This document shows positions 1 to 8,481 of a stretch of DNA of 64,000 nt, in pieces (the first letter of the stretch is position 1; each line of letters starts with the position of its first letter). Source of the DNA: Primorskyibacter flagellatus (GTDB lineage Bacteria; Pseudomonadota; Alphaproteobacteria; Rhodobacterales; Rhodobacteraceae). Under the pieces are notes generated by a model, which saw only the letters and a program-made list of their open reading frames with translations, was not told the origin of the DNA and searched no databases. The stretch covers positions 916,241 to 980,240 of the forward strand of contig NZ_BMFJ01000001.1 of the NCBI RefSeq assembly GCF_014638275.1. The letters are read 5' to 3'. A program made the translations under genes and the position numbers.

Positions 1-696
1 CGACAGGACCCGGATCGGGTTCATCGCCGGGCCGCCGTACATGCCGGAATGCAGGTCCTTGGACGCGGCTGTGATGGTCAGTTCCTCACCCAGCAACCCG
101 CGCAGCATGGTGACGATGGCGGGGGTGCTGTCGCCAAAGAGGCCGGTGTCGCAGATCAGGGCGATGTCGGTTTTCAGCTCGTCCGCGTTCTCCTTCATGA
201 AGGGGATGAGGGAGGGGGAGCCGCTCTCCTCCTCGCCCTCGAAGAAGAAGGTGATCCTGCAGGGCAGCGCACCGTTCTCTGCGATCCAGGCGCGGCAGGC
301 CTCCACGAAGGTCATCAGCTGGCCCTTGTCGTCCGAAGACCCGCGTCCGCGGATGACCTTGCCCTTCGGCCCCTCCTGGATCTCAGGATCGAATGGGTCG
401 CGGTCCCAGAGTTCGAGCGGATCGACCGGCTGCACGTCGTAGTGTCCGTAGAACAGAAGGTGCGGCGCGCCCTCGCCGATATGGCCGACCACCATCGGAT
501 GGCCGGGGGTCGGCCGTTTTTCGGCCGTCGCGCCGAGCGATTGCAGATCGGCCACCAGCCAGTCGGCAGCGCGGTCGCAGTCGGCCTTGTAGGCGGGATC
601 GGTGGAGATCGAAGGGATGCGCAGAAGGTCGAGCAGCCGGTCGGTCGCGGCGGGCAGATCGGCGTCGATGCGGGATAGGACGGCGTCGAGGGTCAT
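1..696 (-). CDS. M20 family metallopeptidase / dipeptidase, C-terminus outside window
   Basis: The reading frame starts at an ATG at 696 and is still open at base 1, so 232 N-terminal residues are visible. They show the M20 zinc-peptidase pattern: a YGHYDVQP motif (first metal-binding His and its Asp partner), RGSSDDKG (bridging Asp), EGEEESGS (general base Glu and metal Glu) and ICDTG. This arrangement is typical of the CPG2/CNDP-like dipeptidase branch, which hydrolyses peptide or amide bonds of small substrates in the cytoplasm. No signal peptide is seen. The dimerisation insert begins in the last visible residues, HSGMYGG. Substrate cannot be told. The family call is firm. Confidence 0.9.
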   Translation of the reverse strand, partial: MTLDAVLSRIDADLPAATDRLLDLLRIPSISTDPAYKADCDRAADWLVADLQSLGATAEKRPTPGHPMVVGHIGEGAPHLLFYGHYDVQPVDPLELWDRDPFDPEIQEGPKGKVIRGRGSSDDKGQLMTFVEACRAWIAENGALPCRITFFFEGEEESGSPSLIPFMKENADELKTDIALICDTGLFGDSTPAIVTMLRGLLGEELTITAASKDLHSGMYGGPAMNPIRVLS

Positions 697-764
697 TAGA
701 GGCTCCTGTTCGTTTGCGGCGGAGCCTAGCAGCGGGCAGGGCAGTGTCCAGTGGCGGCGGCGCA

Positions 765-868
765 GGGGGGCGTCGCCCCCCGTCACTGGAGTGACTCCCC
801 CCGGGATACTTGGGGCAAGATGAATGGCCTGTCCGTTTCATCTTGCTGAAAATATCCCCGCCGGAGGC
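765..868. repeat. Inverted pair of CAAGATGAA-type intergenic elements
   Basis: A plus-strand copy at 765-824 has a GC-rich hairpin block (GGGGGGCGTCGCCCCCC), a second small stem (GTCACTGGAGTGAC), then CCCCCCGGGATACTTGGG and CAAGATGAA. It is followed after 11 bases by a minus-strand copy at 836-868 (TTTCATCTTG, then AAATATCCCCGCCGGAGG). The two facing copies form a long inverted repeat between two minus-strand genes. The same element recurs at 13448, 17641, 20474, 31735, 39612 and 47598. Confidence 0.75.
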
Positions 869-885
869 GACGCGCTGCAGGCGCG

Positions 886-1413
886 TCAGGCGAGTTCGAG
901 GATCGCGCGCATCGAATTCAGGTTGCGCGCCGTGGTCGGCACGCCAAGGGCCCTTGGCACCCATTCGGCGACCTTCGACCTGCCATAGCCGGCGGGTGGC
1001 CAGTGGTAGAGACAGTTCGGGGTCAGTGTCATCTCTTCTCCCGGGTAGAGCAACGGGCGGAGTTTTTCCAACGCGTCACCGGCAGGGGTCCCGGAAAAAA
1101 GGTGGAAGTGGAGGAATTTCGGAGTCTCCGGCGCCGGATAGGGATTGGCATGGATGAAGCCGGCAAAGTCGGGCTTCGTCCATGCCAAAGCGGCAGGGCG
1201 ATGGCCGAAGGTCTGTGCGATCAGGTCAGAGGTCCAGTCGGCGACCTTTGCGGCGACGGTTTCCGGCAGGCTCATCACGATGTTGCCGGACTGGATATAG
1301 GTGGCGACATCCTCCGCGCCGGCCTTCGTGAGTGCGGCACGCAGTTCGGCCATGGGCAGCTTGCCGTGGCCGCCGACGTTCACGCCGCGCAGGAGGACGA
1401 TCCAGCGTGTCAT
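886..1413 (-). CDS. DUF1697 family protein
   Basis: A 175-residue protein with the DUF1697 signature: N-terminal WIVLLRGVNVGGHGKLPMAE, then YIQSGNIV near residue 40. Length matches the family, a small alpha/beta fold of unknown biochemical role found across bacteria. No signal peptide or membrane segment is present, so it is probably cytosolic. It stands alone on the minus strand between a repeat element and an EEP-family gene. I can name the family but not a function. Confidence 0.88.
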   Translation of the reverse strand: MTRWIVLLRGVNVGGHGKLPMAELRAALTKAGAEDVATYIQSGNIVMSLPETVAAKVADWTSDLIAQTFGHRPAALAWTKPDFAGFIHANPYPAPETPKFLHFHLFSGTPAGDALEKLRPLLYPGEEMTLTPNCLYHWPPAGYGRSKVAEWVPRALGVPTTARNLNSMRAILELA

Positions 1414-1470
1414 ATGATCTCCGGTGGTGGAGGGAGCGTGGCGGTCGGACTCGGGGTCAGGGGCATGCGG

Positions 1471-2223
1471 CTATCCCTCGGGGTTGCGGTCCGATAGCAC
1501 GTTGCAGTCCGCCGGACCAGTTGTGCGCAGTGTCGTCACCAGCGGCAGATGGTCGGAGGCGATGCGGGCGGGCTGCGCCGTGTGGACCTTCGGCCGGGTG
1601 GCGGAGAGGTGCGGTGAGAGGGCGATCCGGTCCAGCGCGCCGAGCGGGCGCGGGGCGGGATAGCTCGGCGGGCTGTCCAGGAACCGCAGCTGGCGGATGG
1701 CGTGACCCAGGGTCGTGATGCTGCGCCACTCGTTGACGTCTCCGGCCAGAACGGTTGGTCTGTCATTCAGCCGCTCCAGCATCTGCGACAGGGCGTGCAG
1801 CTGGCGCAGGCGGTCGCGGCGGCGCAGGCCGAGGTGGGTTCCGATCACCCGCAGGGGCCCGAGAGGCGTGTCGAGCTCTGCCCGGATCGCGCCGCGCGGT
1901 TCAAACCCGGGCAGGTCGAGGCGGTGCAGGGAGATCACGCCGATGCCGGGGCGGGTCAGCATGGTGTTGCCGTGCCAGCCGAGGGAAGGCCCGCCGGGCC
2001 CGAGGGGGCTGAAGTCCAGCACGCTCCACCCTGCCGCACGCACCATCTCTCGCGGGAGCGCGGCGGGACGGGGCGGCAGGCGCTTGTCCACCTCCTGCAG
2101 CACGGCCAGCTGCGCGCCGGTGTCGGCCAGCACATCCAGCGTGCGCCCGGGGTTGCGGCGGAGGTCCATGCCGACGCATTTCTGCAGGTTCCAGGTTGTC
2201 AGGACGAGTTCGCGTGCTTTCAT
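1471..2223 (-). CDS. Endonuclease/exonuclease/phosphatase (EEP) family hydrolase
   Basis: A 250-residue EEP-fold enzyme. The frame is open further upstream, but the homologous part starts at MKARELVLTTWNLQKCVGMD, so I place the start at 2223. Core motifs are in the right order: TTWNLQ (metal-binding Asn), LQEVD (metal Glu), GTHLGLRRRDR (catalytic His), LAGDVNEW (Asp/Asn pair) and ASDHLPLV (C-terminal Asp-His). The family cleaves phosphodiester or phosphomonoester bonds in nucleic acids, lipids or sugar phosphates, and the substrate here cannot be predicted. It is divergent from the membrane-protein gene starting at 2261, with only 37 bases between the start codons, so the promoters must be very compact. 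Confidence 0.88.
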   Translation of the reverse strand: MKARELVLTTWNLQKCVGMDLRRNPGRTLDVLADTGAQLAVLQEVDKRLPPRPAALPREMVRAAGWSVLDFSPLGPGGPSLGWHGNTMLTRPGIGVISLHRLDLPGFEPRGAIRAELDTPLGPLRVIGTHLGLRRRDRLRQLHALSQMLERLNDRPTVLAGDVNEWRSITTLGHAIRQLRFLDSPPSYPAPRPLGALDRIALSPHLSATRPKVHTAQPARIASDHLPLVTTLRTTGPADCNVLSDRNPEG

Positions 2224-2260
2224 AGGGGGAGAATTGAACCGCACCGGAGATTTGTCACCC

Positions 2261-2896
2261 ATGTTCCGCAGGCAGTCGCTTTTGACCCGCGCAATCTGGG
2301 CCGCGCTGGTGCTTGTTGCGGCAGAGGCACTGATTACGGGCCGCCTTTCGCTGGCCTTCATCGCGATGCTCACGCTCGGGCTGTCGATGGTGCCGGTCTA
2401 CGTGGCGAGATGGGCAGAGGTCGAGGTGCCGCCGGGCTTCATGCTGGCGGTCGTGGCCTTTGTCGGCGGCACGATCTTCCTGGGCGAGGTCTTTGACTTC
2501 TACAACCGCTTCTGGTGGTGGGACATCGCGATGCACGGCGGATCGGCCATCGGGTTCGGGCTGACCGGATTCGTGCTGGTCTTCATGATGTTCCAGGGCG
2601 ACCGGTTTGCCGCCCCGCCTTCTGCCATCGCCTTCTTCGCCTTCTGCTTCGCGCTGGCGATCGGCGCGATGTGGGAGGTGTTCGAATTTGCCATGGACCA
2701 GAGCTTCGGCACCAACATGCAGAAGTCGGGACTGATGGACACCATGGGCGACCTGATCGTCGACATGGGCGGAGCACTGATCGGTGCCGGGTCGGGCTAT
2801 GCCTACCTGCGGGGCCGCGCGCTTGGCGGGCTGACCGGGACCATCGAGTACTTCGTTTCGCGCAATCCCCGGCTTTTCCGGAAGTGGCGCAAATAG
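2261..2896 (+). CDS. DUF2238/YjdF-like integral membrane protein
   Basis: A 211-residue protein with about five to six hydrophobic helices. The start at 2261 (MFRRQSLLTRAIW) is chosen because the homologous membrane region begins there; the upstream open frame is antisense to the EEP gene. The motifs FYNRFWWWDIAMHGGSAIG and WEVFEFAMDQ, followed by DTMGDLIVDMGGALIGA, resemble the DUF2238 (YjdF) family, whose WD...H and DT..D residues are conserved but whose function is not established. The C-terminus is basic (FRKWRK). It is probably co-transcribed with the EamA transporter that begins about 30 bases downstream. Confidence 0.7.
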   Translation: MFRRQSLLTRAIWAALVLVAAEALITGRLSLAFIAMLTLGLSMVPVYVARWAEVEVPPGFMLAVVAFVGGTIFLGEVFDFYNRFWWWDIAMHGGSAIGFGLTGFVLVFMMFQGDRFAAPPSAIAFFAFCFALAIGAMWEVFEFAMDQSFGTNMQKSGLMDTMGDLIVDMGGALIGAGSGYAYLRGRALGGLTGTIEYFVSRNPRLFRKWRK

Positions 2897-2926
2897 CGAT
2901 TGACGCTGCCGTATGGTGTGCTTGGG

Positions 2927-3814
2927 ATGCGCGCCATGAGGAAATCCCAGATCGATCTGCCGGGCGCGGCCGGGCTGCTTGTCATCGCCACCATCCTTGC
3001 CGGAAACCAGATCGTCATGAAGCTGACGGCGACGGGGCTGTCGCCGGTGTTCCAGGCGGGGGTGCGGTCGGTTCTCGCCTTCCTCGTCATCCTGGGATGG
3101 GTGCTGCTGCGCGGGGTGCGTCCGGGGTCGTTCCGGCGGTACTTCTGGCCCGGCGTCCTGCTTGGCGTGCTGTTCACAGCAGAGTTCATCGGGCTCTACA
3201 TCGCGCTGGATCTGACGGCGGTGTCCCGGGCCTCGATCATCTTCTACACCATGCCGATGTTCCTGAGCCTCGGGGCGCATCTGCTGATCCCGGACGACCG
3301 GCTGACGCCGGTGAAGGTGGCGGGGCTGGTCTGTGCCTTTCTCGGCGTGGCGATCGTGCTCAGCGACCGCAGCGGAGGCGAGGCGAGCCTTGCGGGGGAC
3401 CTGCTGGCACTAATGGGATCGGTGTGCTGGGCTGGCATCGCGCTGACGGTCCGGGTGAGCCGGATATCGGAAGCGCCACCCGAGGCGCATCAGCTCTGGC
3501 AACTGGGCGTGTCGGCACTGCTGCTGCCGGCCCTTGCACCGCTGTTCGGGCCGCTGGTGCGGGACTTCGGGGCAGAGCATGCCTGGCTCATGGCCTATCA
3601 GGTGCTGCTGGTGGCCAGCTTCGGCTTCCTGTTCTGGTTCTACCTGCTCAAGGTCTACCCGGCGTCGAGCGTGGCGAGCTTTGCCTTCCTCACGCCGGTC
3701 CTGTCGGTGGTCATGGGCTGGGCGATCCTGGGGGAGCGGCTGCACCTGTCGGTGCTGGTTTCGCTGGCGCTGGTGTCGGCCGGGATCGTGCTGATCAACC
3801 GGCGTGCGCGGTGA
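2927..3814 (+). CDS. EamA/DMT superfamily transporter
   Basis: About 295 residues with ten predicted transmembrane helices in two five-helix halves, the usual EamA layout. A GNQIVMKL segment lies in helix 1 and the second half starts near LMGSVCWAGIALTVR. Such proteins export or exchange metabolites (amino acids, nucleosides, purines) across the inner membrane; the substrate cannot be read from sequence. Starts are possible at TTG 2900, ATG 2927 and ATG 2936, none with a strong ribosome-binding site, so the start is uncertain by up to 12 residues. The gene follows the DUF2238-like gene closely. Confidence 0.88.
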   Translation: MRAMRKSQIDLPGAAGLLVIATILAGNQIVMKLTATGLSPVFQAGVRSVLAFLVILGWVLLRGVRPGSFRRYFWPGVLLGVLFTAEFIGLYIALDLTAVSRASIIFYTMPMFLSLGAHLLIPDDRLTPVKVAGLVCAFLGVAIVLSDRSGGEASLAGDLLALMGSVCWAGIALTVRVSRISEAPPEAHQLWQLGVSALLLPALAPLFGPLVRDFGAEHAWLMAYQVLLVASFGFLFWFYLLKVYPASSVASFAFLTPVLSVVMGWAILGERLHLSVLVSLALVSAGIVLINRRAR

Positions 3815-3895
3815 GGCGCGGGCGCGTCGCGTCGTACTCCGCCCCTTGCCCTGTCGTCACGTCGGGAGATGTCGGAGCCAGTGGTTCACAGGTCC

Positions 3896-5296
3896 TCAGG
3901 TGCCGCAGAACGTGGCGGTGACGACCTCATGCTGCGCCGGCGGCGCGGCGAGAGTATCATCCGCCGGCGCGTCGTAGGGCGTGGCGAGCGCGGCGGCGAG
4001 GGTTTCGAAGGGGGTCATGTCGCCTTCGACCGCGGCGGCGATCATCTGTTCGACCCGATGGTTGCGCGGGATGACCGCCGGATTGGTGCGCATCATCAGG
4101 GAGTGCGGATCGGGTTCCTCTGCCAGCCGGTCGTGCCAGCGCGCGGTCCAGTCCAGAAACGCCTCCCGGTCGGCGATCTGGTCTTTTGCGTCGTTGCCGG
4201 GAAGGGCACGGAAGGTGTTGGTGAAATCCGACGCCCCGGCCTGCATCAGGGTGAGGAGATCGTCGATCAGCGCGCCGTCCTCGGGCCGGGGGGTCGTTAT
4301 GCCGATCTTGGCCGCGAAGACCCGCAGTCGCTCGGCTTCGATCCGGTCGGGCATGGCGTGCACGGCTTCGGTGAAGGCAGGGATCGCGGCTTCGGGATCC
4401 GGCATCAGAAGCAGCAGGGCCGAGGCGAGCTTGGCCATGTTCCACGGCAGAATCCGGGGCTGGTTGGACCAGGCGTAGCGTCCGTGGCGGTCGATGGAAC
4501 TGAACACGGTATCCGGGTGGTACGCGTCCATGAAGGCACAGGGGCCGTAATCGATGGTCTCGCCCGAGATGGAGGTGTTGTCGGTGTTCATGACGCCATG
4601 GATGAAGCCGAGCCCCATCCACTGCGCAACCAGGCGGGACTGGCGCGCGATAACGCCGTTCAGGAAATCCAGCGGGTTGGCGGCCTCGGGGTCGTGACGC
4701 GCGACCGCGTGATCGTAGAGCGCCTGCAGGGACTCCTTGTCGCCCCGCGCGGCGAAATATTCGAAATGGCCAACGCGCAGGTGGCTGGCAGCGACGCGGG
4801 TCAGGACCGCGCCGGGCAGGTCGGTTTCCCGGCGGATGACCTCTCCGGTCGCGACGGCGGCGAGGGCGCGGGTGGTGGGGACGCCAAGGGCATGCATCGC
4901 CTCGGACACCGTGTATTCGCGCAGGACGGGGCCAAGCCAGGCCCGCCCGTCCCCGGCGCGGGAATAGGGCGTGGGGCCGGAGCCCTTGAGCTGGATGTCC
5001 CGACGGTGGCCGTGGCGGTCGACCACCTCGCCAAGCAGCAGCGCCCGGCCGTCACCGAGGGAGGGCGAGAAGCCGCCGAACTGATGCCCCGCATAGGCCT
5101 GGGCGAGGGGGGCGGCGCCATCGGGTACGGTGTTGCCGGCAAAGACTGCCGCGTCCGGCGGACCCGCGATGCCAAGCTCCTCGGCCAGCGCCGTGTTCCA
5201 GGCAAGCAGGCGGGGCGCTGCCACCGGCGTCGGATCGAGCCGGGTGAAGAGCGTCGCGGGCAGGCGGGCAAAGCTGTTGTCGAAGGGGATGTTCAC
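3896..5296 (-). CDS. selO: SelO/YdiU protein adenylyltransferase (pseudokinase fold)
   Basis: A 466-residue protein matching the SelO family end to end. Visible motifs are [61 protein letters not shown], and [20 protein letters not shown] with its metal- and nucleotide-binding Asn/Asp. Family members transfer AMP to Ser, Thr or Tyr of target proteins and are linked to redox stress responses. The C-terminus reads TFCGT, with a plain cysteine near the end. There is no in-frame TGA suggesting selenocysteine, as is usual for proteobacterial members. It is divergent from the LysM gene, with 41 bases between starts. Confidence 0.95.
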   Translation of the reverse strand: MNIPFDNSFARLPATLFTRLDPTPVAAPRLLAWNTALAEELGIAGPPDAAVFAGNTVPDGAAPLAQAYAGHQFGGFSPSLGDGRALLLGEVVDRHGHRRDIQLKGSGPTPYSRAGDGRAWLGPVLREYTVSEAMHALGVPTTRALAAVATGEVIRRETDLPGAVLTRVAASHLRVGHFEYFAARGDKESLQALYDHAVARHDPEAANPLDFLNGVIARQSRLVAQWMGLGFIHGVMNTDNTSISGETIDYGPCAFMDAYHPDTVFSSIDRHGRYAWSNQPRILPWNMAKLASALLLLMPDPEAAIPAFTEAVHAMPDRIEAERLRVFAAKIGITTPRPEDGALIDDLLTLMQAGASDFTNTFRALPGNDAKDQIADREAFLDWTARWHDRLAEEPDPHSLMMRTNPAVIPRNHRVEQMIAAAVEGDMTPFETLAAALATPYDAPADDTLAAPPAQHEVVTATFCGT

Positions 5297-5337
5297 GTGC
5301 AGTGTGGCTCTTGGTGTCTGTCTGCGAGGAGTCTGGG

Positions 5338-6300
5338 GTGGTTGTTCGACATTACAAGGTCAGGCGTGGAGACAGCGTCTATCAGATCATGAACGATTTG
5401 TACGGCCGGACAACGGCGACCAGGAATCGGGATGAACTGAGCAAATTCGTCCTGATGCACAATCCCAAGATCAAGTCGCTCGACCTGGTCTATCCGGGGC
5501 AAGTCATCATCATGCCTGAACCGGCAACGCTTCAGACCCCGGGGACCGAAACCGGTTCCGCTCCAGTCCGGCTTTCGGATGACGAGATTGCGATGCATTC
5601 GAACCTCGCACAGGAGGTCGAGGCATCGGAACCGGCCGTCCAGTCGCTGCTGTTCGCTCTGGGACACAGGATGGTCAGCGGAAGCCCGGATGACTTCGCG
5701 CTCACCGCGGCGATCACGGCGCTCAAGATGCGGCCCAAGCTGCAAGAGATCATCAAGGAATATCGCGGTCACCAGTCGGGGCTGACGAAACCGTCGAGCT
5801 ACGGCAATCTCCGAACGAGGAATATCCGGACCATACGCCGGACATCCGGCGCGCTGGAGAAACTGTTCTTCACGGATGTCGCCGAGGCCTTTTCCCCGAA
5901 ATCGGCGAACCTCTCGTTGCGTGTGGACCGGACTGCCAAGGGGGTGGAGAGGGCCCGCAGCTACGTGAAGTATTCGAAGAGCCTGAAGCGGGTCGCGATT
6001 GGTGGAGGGGCCGCGTTCGTCGGCCTGAAGGCCCTGAGTATCGCAAGCGCCCACGACGCTTACCAATCCGCCGATACCAAGGCCGAAAAGATCGGCATCG
6101 TCGCCGACTATGCGGGCAGCCTTGCGGCCGGAGTTGCCATGACCCTTCTCGTCACGACTCCCGTGGGGTGGGTCGGGATCGTCGGGGTTGTGGCGGGATC
6201 CGCCATCGCCTCCGCAGCGGCCGGCGCCGCGGCCGAAACGATTGCCGAGGGCGTGTTGGCCGACAACTGGCAGTGGCCCTGGGAGCAGTTCCTGGACTAG
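5338..6300 (+). CDS. LysM-domain protein with glycine-rich hydrophobic C-terminus
   Basis: I choose GTG 5338 as the start because GAGGAG lies 6 bases upstream; the frame is open to 5302. The 320-residue product begins with a LysM-like module ([19 protein letters not shown] ... [12 protein letters not shown], residues about 4-60), which in known proteins binds peptidoglycan or chitin. A helical middle follows, then a basic stretch. Residues about 215-305 are strongly hydrophobic and rich in Gly/Ala ([31 protein letters not shown]), like glycine-zipper or pore-type segments, ending in a Trp-rich tail ([11 protein letters not shown]). No classical signal peptide precedes LysM. Base composition looks less GC-rich than the neighbours. 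Function is unknown; a membrane-active or secreted effector is only a guess. Confidence 0.75.
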   Translation: MVVRHYKVRRGDSVYQIMNDLYGRTTATRNRDELSKFVLMHNPKIKSLDLVYPGQVIIMPEPATLQTPGTETGSAPVRLSDDEIAMHSNLAQEVEASEPAVQSLLFALGHRMVSGSPDDFALTAAITALKMRPKLQEIIKEYRGHQSGLTKPSSYGNLRTRNIRTIRRTSGALEKLFFTDVAEAFSPKSANLSLRVDRTAKGVERARSYVKYSKSLKRVAIGGGAAFVGLKALSIASAHDAYQSADTKAEKIGIVADYAGSLAAGVAMTLLVTTPVGWVGIVGVVAGSAIASAAAGAAAETIAEGVLADNWQWPWEQFLD

Positions 6301-6301
6301 C

Positions 6302-6748
6302 TCAGAACTTCCGCGTCATCAGAAGGTAGTCGTGACGGGGCTGGAAACCGGCGCGCTTGTAGGCCTCCTGCGTCTTGATCGCGACGCGGGAGACCTCGAG
6401 ATGGATCGCCTTCAGCCCGGTGGCGGAAAGCGTCTTGGGGAGATGGGTAAGCACCTCTGTCCCAAGCCCGCGGCCGCGCACGGAGGGGCGGATGTAGAGT
6501 TCGTCGACAAAGCCGTCCATGCCGCCGAACTCCACCGACCAGCCGAAGGAGATCACCACGTATCCGATCGGTGCGCGGGCCGGGCCGATCAGCCAGGCTG
6601 CGCCATGAGGGGAGCCTTCGAGTAGCGGCGTGAGCGCGGCGAGGCGTGCGTCCTCGTCTACCGGAATGCCCGCTTCCTCGTGGAAGGCGCGGACGAGGGG
6701 CAGCAGGCGGGTCAGGTCGTCCGGCGTTGCCAGATTGATCGCGGTCAC
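6302..6748 (-). CDS. GNAT family N-acetyltransferase
   Basis: 148 residues from GTG 6748, whose GTGA overlaps the TGA of the upstream nucleoside hydrolase by four bases, so the pair is translationally coupled. The acetyl-CoA-binding motif A is clear: VDELYIRPSVRGRGLGTEVL (the R-G-x-G-L loop), followed by HLEVSRVAIKTQEAYKRAGF. Length fits single-domain GNAT enzymes, which acetylate amino groups of small molecules or proteins. The substrate is unknown. It converges with the LysM gene, whose stop is one base away. Confidence 0.88.
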   Translation of the reverse strand: MTAINLATPDDLTRLLPLVRAFHEEAGIPVDEDARLAALTPLLEGSPHGAAWLIGPARAPIGYVVISFGWSVEFGGMDGFVDELYIRPSVRGRGLGTEVLTHLPKTLSATGLKAIHLEVSRVAIKTQEAYKRAGFQPRHDYLLMTRKF

Positions 6749-7683
6749 AGGCGGGCCAGCCTTTCGGTCAGCAGGTCGAAGAAGCCCTGCGCGTCGATGT
6801 CGCCCATGAAGAGCGCGTTCTTCGGACGTTTCGTGACGCCCCACCAATCGGCCACGGTCATGCCCATGGTCAGTTCCGACTGCGTCTCGATCTCCACGTT
6901 GATGCGGCGGCCCGAGAACAGGTCGGGCCGGATCAGGTAGGCGGTGACGCAGGGATCGTGCAGCGGTGCGCCGTCGGAGCCGTATTTCTCCTTGTCGAAA
7001 CGCTCGAAGAAATCGGTCATCTCGGCCACGGCAATGCCGACCTTCGTGCCAAGCGCCCGGAAGGCTTCGTTCCGTTCGGGGGTCACCAGCGCTCTGTGCG
7101 TGACGTCGAGCGGCATGACGACAATCGGCGCGCCGGATTTGAACACGATTTCAGCAGCCTGCGGGTCGACGTAAATGTTGAATTCGGCGGCCGGGGTGAT
7201 GTTACCGACCTCGAAATAGGCCCCGCCCATGAGCACGATTTCCTGCACCTTCTCGACGATGTCGGGCGCGCGCTTGAAGGCGGCGGCGATGTTCGTCAGC
7301 GGGCCGAGCGGGCAGAGCGTCACCGTGCCTTCGTCGTGATCGCGCAGGGTGTCGATGATGAAATCGACGGCGTGCTGGTCCTGCAGCGGCATCTTCGGAT
7401 CGGGCAGTTTCGGGCCGTTCAGCCCCGTCTTCCCGTGGACATGTTCGGCGGTGACAAGTGCGCGGCCGAGCGGGCGGTCACAGCCGGCAAAGACCCGGGT
7501 GTCGGGCTTTCCGGCCAATTCGCAGACGATGCGGGCGTTCTTCGCGGTCAGGTCGAGCGGGACATTGCCGGCGACGGCAGTGATGCCAAGCACCTCGATC
7601 TCCTCGGGGCTGGCCAGCGCCAGCAGAATGGCGACGGCGTCGTCCTGTCCGGGATCGGTGTCGATGATGATCTTGCGCGGCAT
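6745..7683 (-). CDS. Inosine-uridine-type nucleoside hydrolase
   Basis: 312 residues starting at ATG 7683 (MPRKIIIDTDPGQDDAVAIL) after a GGGGG ribosome-binding tract. The DTDPGQDDA motif supplies the calcium-binding Asp cluster that defines the family. VLMGGAYFEVGNITPAAEFN and the later HDPCVTAYL (last metal Asp and the catalytic His region) complete the active site. These enzymes cleave the N-glycosidic bond of ribonucleosides to give ribose and free base in purine/pyrimidine salvage. The gene is coupled to the GNAT gene downstream. Base preference cannot be assigned. Confidence 0.93.
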   Translation of the reverse strand: MPRKIIIDTDPGQDDAVAILLALASPEEIEVLGITAVAGNVPLDLTAKNARIVCELAGKPDTRVFAGCDRPLGRALVTAEHVHGKTGLNGPKLPDPKMPLQDQHAVDFIIDTLRDHDEGTVTLCPLGPLTNIAAAFKRAPDIVEKVQEIVLMGGAYFEVGNITPAAEFNIYVDPQAAEIVFKSGAPIVVMPLDVTHRALVTPERNEAFRALGTKVGIAVAEMTDFFERFDKEKYGSDGAPLHDPCVTAYLIRPDLFSGRRINVEIETQSELTMGMTVADWWGVTKRPKNALFMGDIDAQGFFDLLTERLARL

Positions 7684-7761
7684 CTGGCCCCCTTTTCGCG
7701 TCGCGGCACACTGGCGCGGGGCGGGGCGGATGTCCATGGGGTCGTGGGGGAATGGCGGCGT

Positions 7762-8388
7762 CTAGTCCGCAGGACGCGCGAACCCGATCAGGTCGAGCAG
7801 ACGGCGGGACATCTGCCACAGTTCCTCCTCCGTCGCGCCGGACTTTGACCAGGTCGAAAGGCCCGCGAGATGTGACAGGATCAGGTTGCCTGTCGCGGCC
7901 GCATCGGTTCCGGCGGGCAGTTCCCCCTCGTCGACGGCGCGGGCGATCAGCGCCTGCATGAGCCTGCGTGATCCTTCGAAGTTCCGCTTCACCGTGTCAG
8001 TGACCGGCGTGTCCATGGCGAGCAGTTCGCCAAAGCTGTTCATCGCGAGACAGCCGCGCCGGGCCGGGTCACCGCCCATGGTCCGGCATGCGGCGCGAAA
8101 AAGCCGGTCGAAGGCGTCGCCGACGCGGGTTTCGCCGGGCAGGTCGTAAAGCAGCGCGGCGGGGGCGTCGGAATTGTAGGTCAGCAGCGCCTCGAGAAAG
8201 ATCGCGTCCTTGCTTTCAAAGGCGTTGTAAACGCTGGCGCGGGTGAGATTGGCCGCCTGTGCGATTTCGCTCAGCGACACGTCGCGGTACCCGCGGGTCC
8301 AGAACAGGTCCTTGGCCAGCGCGACGACGTCGTCCCGCCGGAAAGTGGCAGGGCGACCGGGGCTGCGGGGAACGGCTGCTTGCGTCAT
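7762..8388 (-). CDS. TetR/AcrR family transcriptional regulator
   Basis: A 208-residue protein with an N-terminal TetR helix-turn-helix (about residues 17-65: RRDDVVALAKDLFWTRGYRD, then SLSEIAQAANLTRASVYNAF) and an all-helical ligand-binding C-terminal half. It is transcribed away from the AhpD-like gene at 8482. The 93-base gap holds a perfect 9-bp inverted repeat (8441-8464) and an imperfect one (8406-8423) near its own start, a layout typical of a TetR repressor that controls itself and its neighbour. The inducer is unknown. Confidence 0.93.
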   Translation of the reverse strand: MTQAAVPRSPGRPATFRRDDVVALAKDLFWTRGYRDVSLSEIAQAANLTRASVYNAFESKDAIFLEALLTYNSDAPAALLYDLPGETRVGDAFDRLFRAACRTMGGDPARRGCLAMNSFGELLAMDTPVTDTVKRNFEGSRRLMQALIARAVDEGELPAGTDAAATGNLILSHLAGLSTWSKSGATEEELWQMSRRLLDLIGFARPAD

Positions 8389-8440
8389 GAGGGCGTTCTA
8401 CAGGTTTTATACAGGGGTGTAAATAATCGTTGCGCGACTC

Positions 8441-8464
8441 ATTTTAGACAGATACGTCTAAAAT
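8441..8464. promoter_or_regulatory. Palindromic operator candidate for the TetR regulator
   Basis: ATTTTAGAC, six bases, GTCTAAAAT: a perfect 9-bp inverted repeat starting 41 bases upstream of the AhpD-like gene and 53 bases from the TetR start. A weaker repeat (TTTATAC, four bases, GTGTAAA; one mismatch) at 8406-8423 abuts the tetR start. Both lie in an AT-rich patch consistent with overlapping divergent promoters. The role is inferred from position and symmetry. Confidence 0.7.
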
Positions 8465-8481
8465 TGGTTTCAACAGGGAGA

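Noticed and set aside
3896..3925. Selenocysteine at the SelO C-terminus
   Set aside because: The penultimate region reads TFCGT with a normal cysteine codon and a true stop. No in-frame TGA followed by a SECIS-like hairpin is seen.
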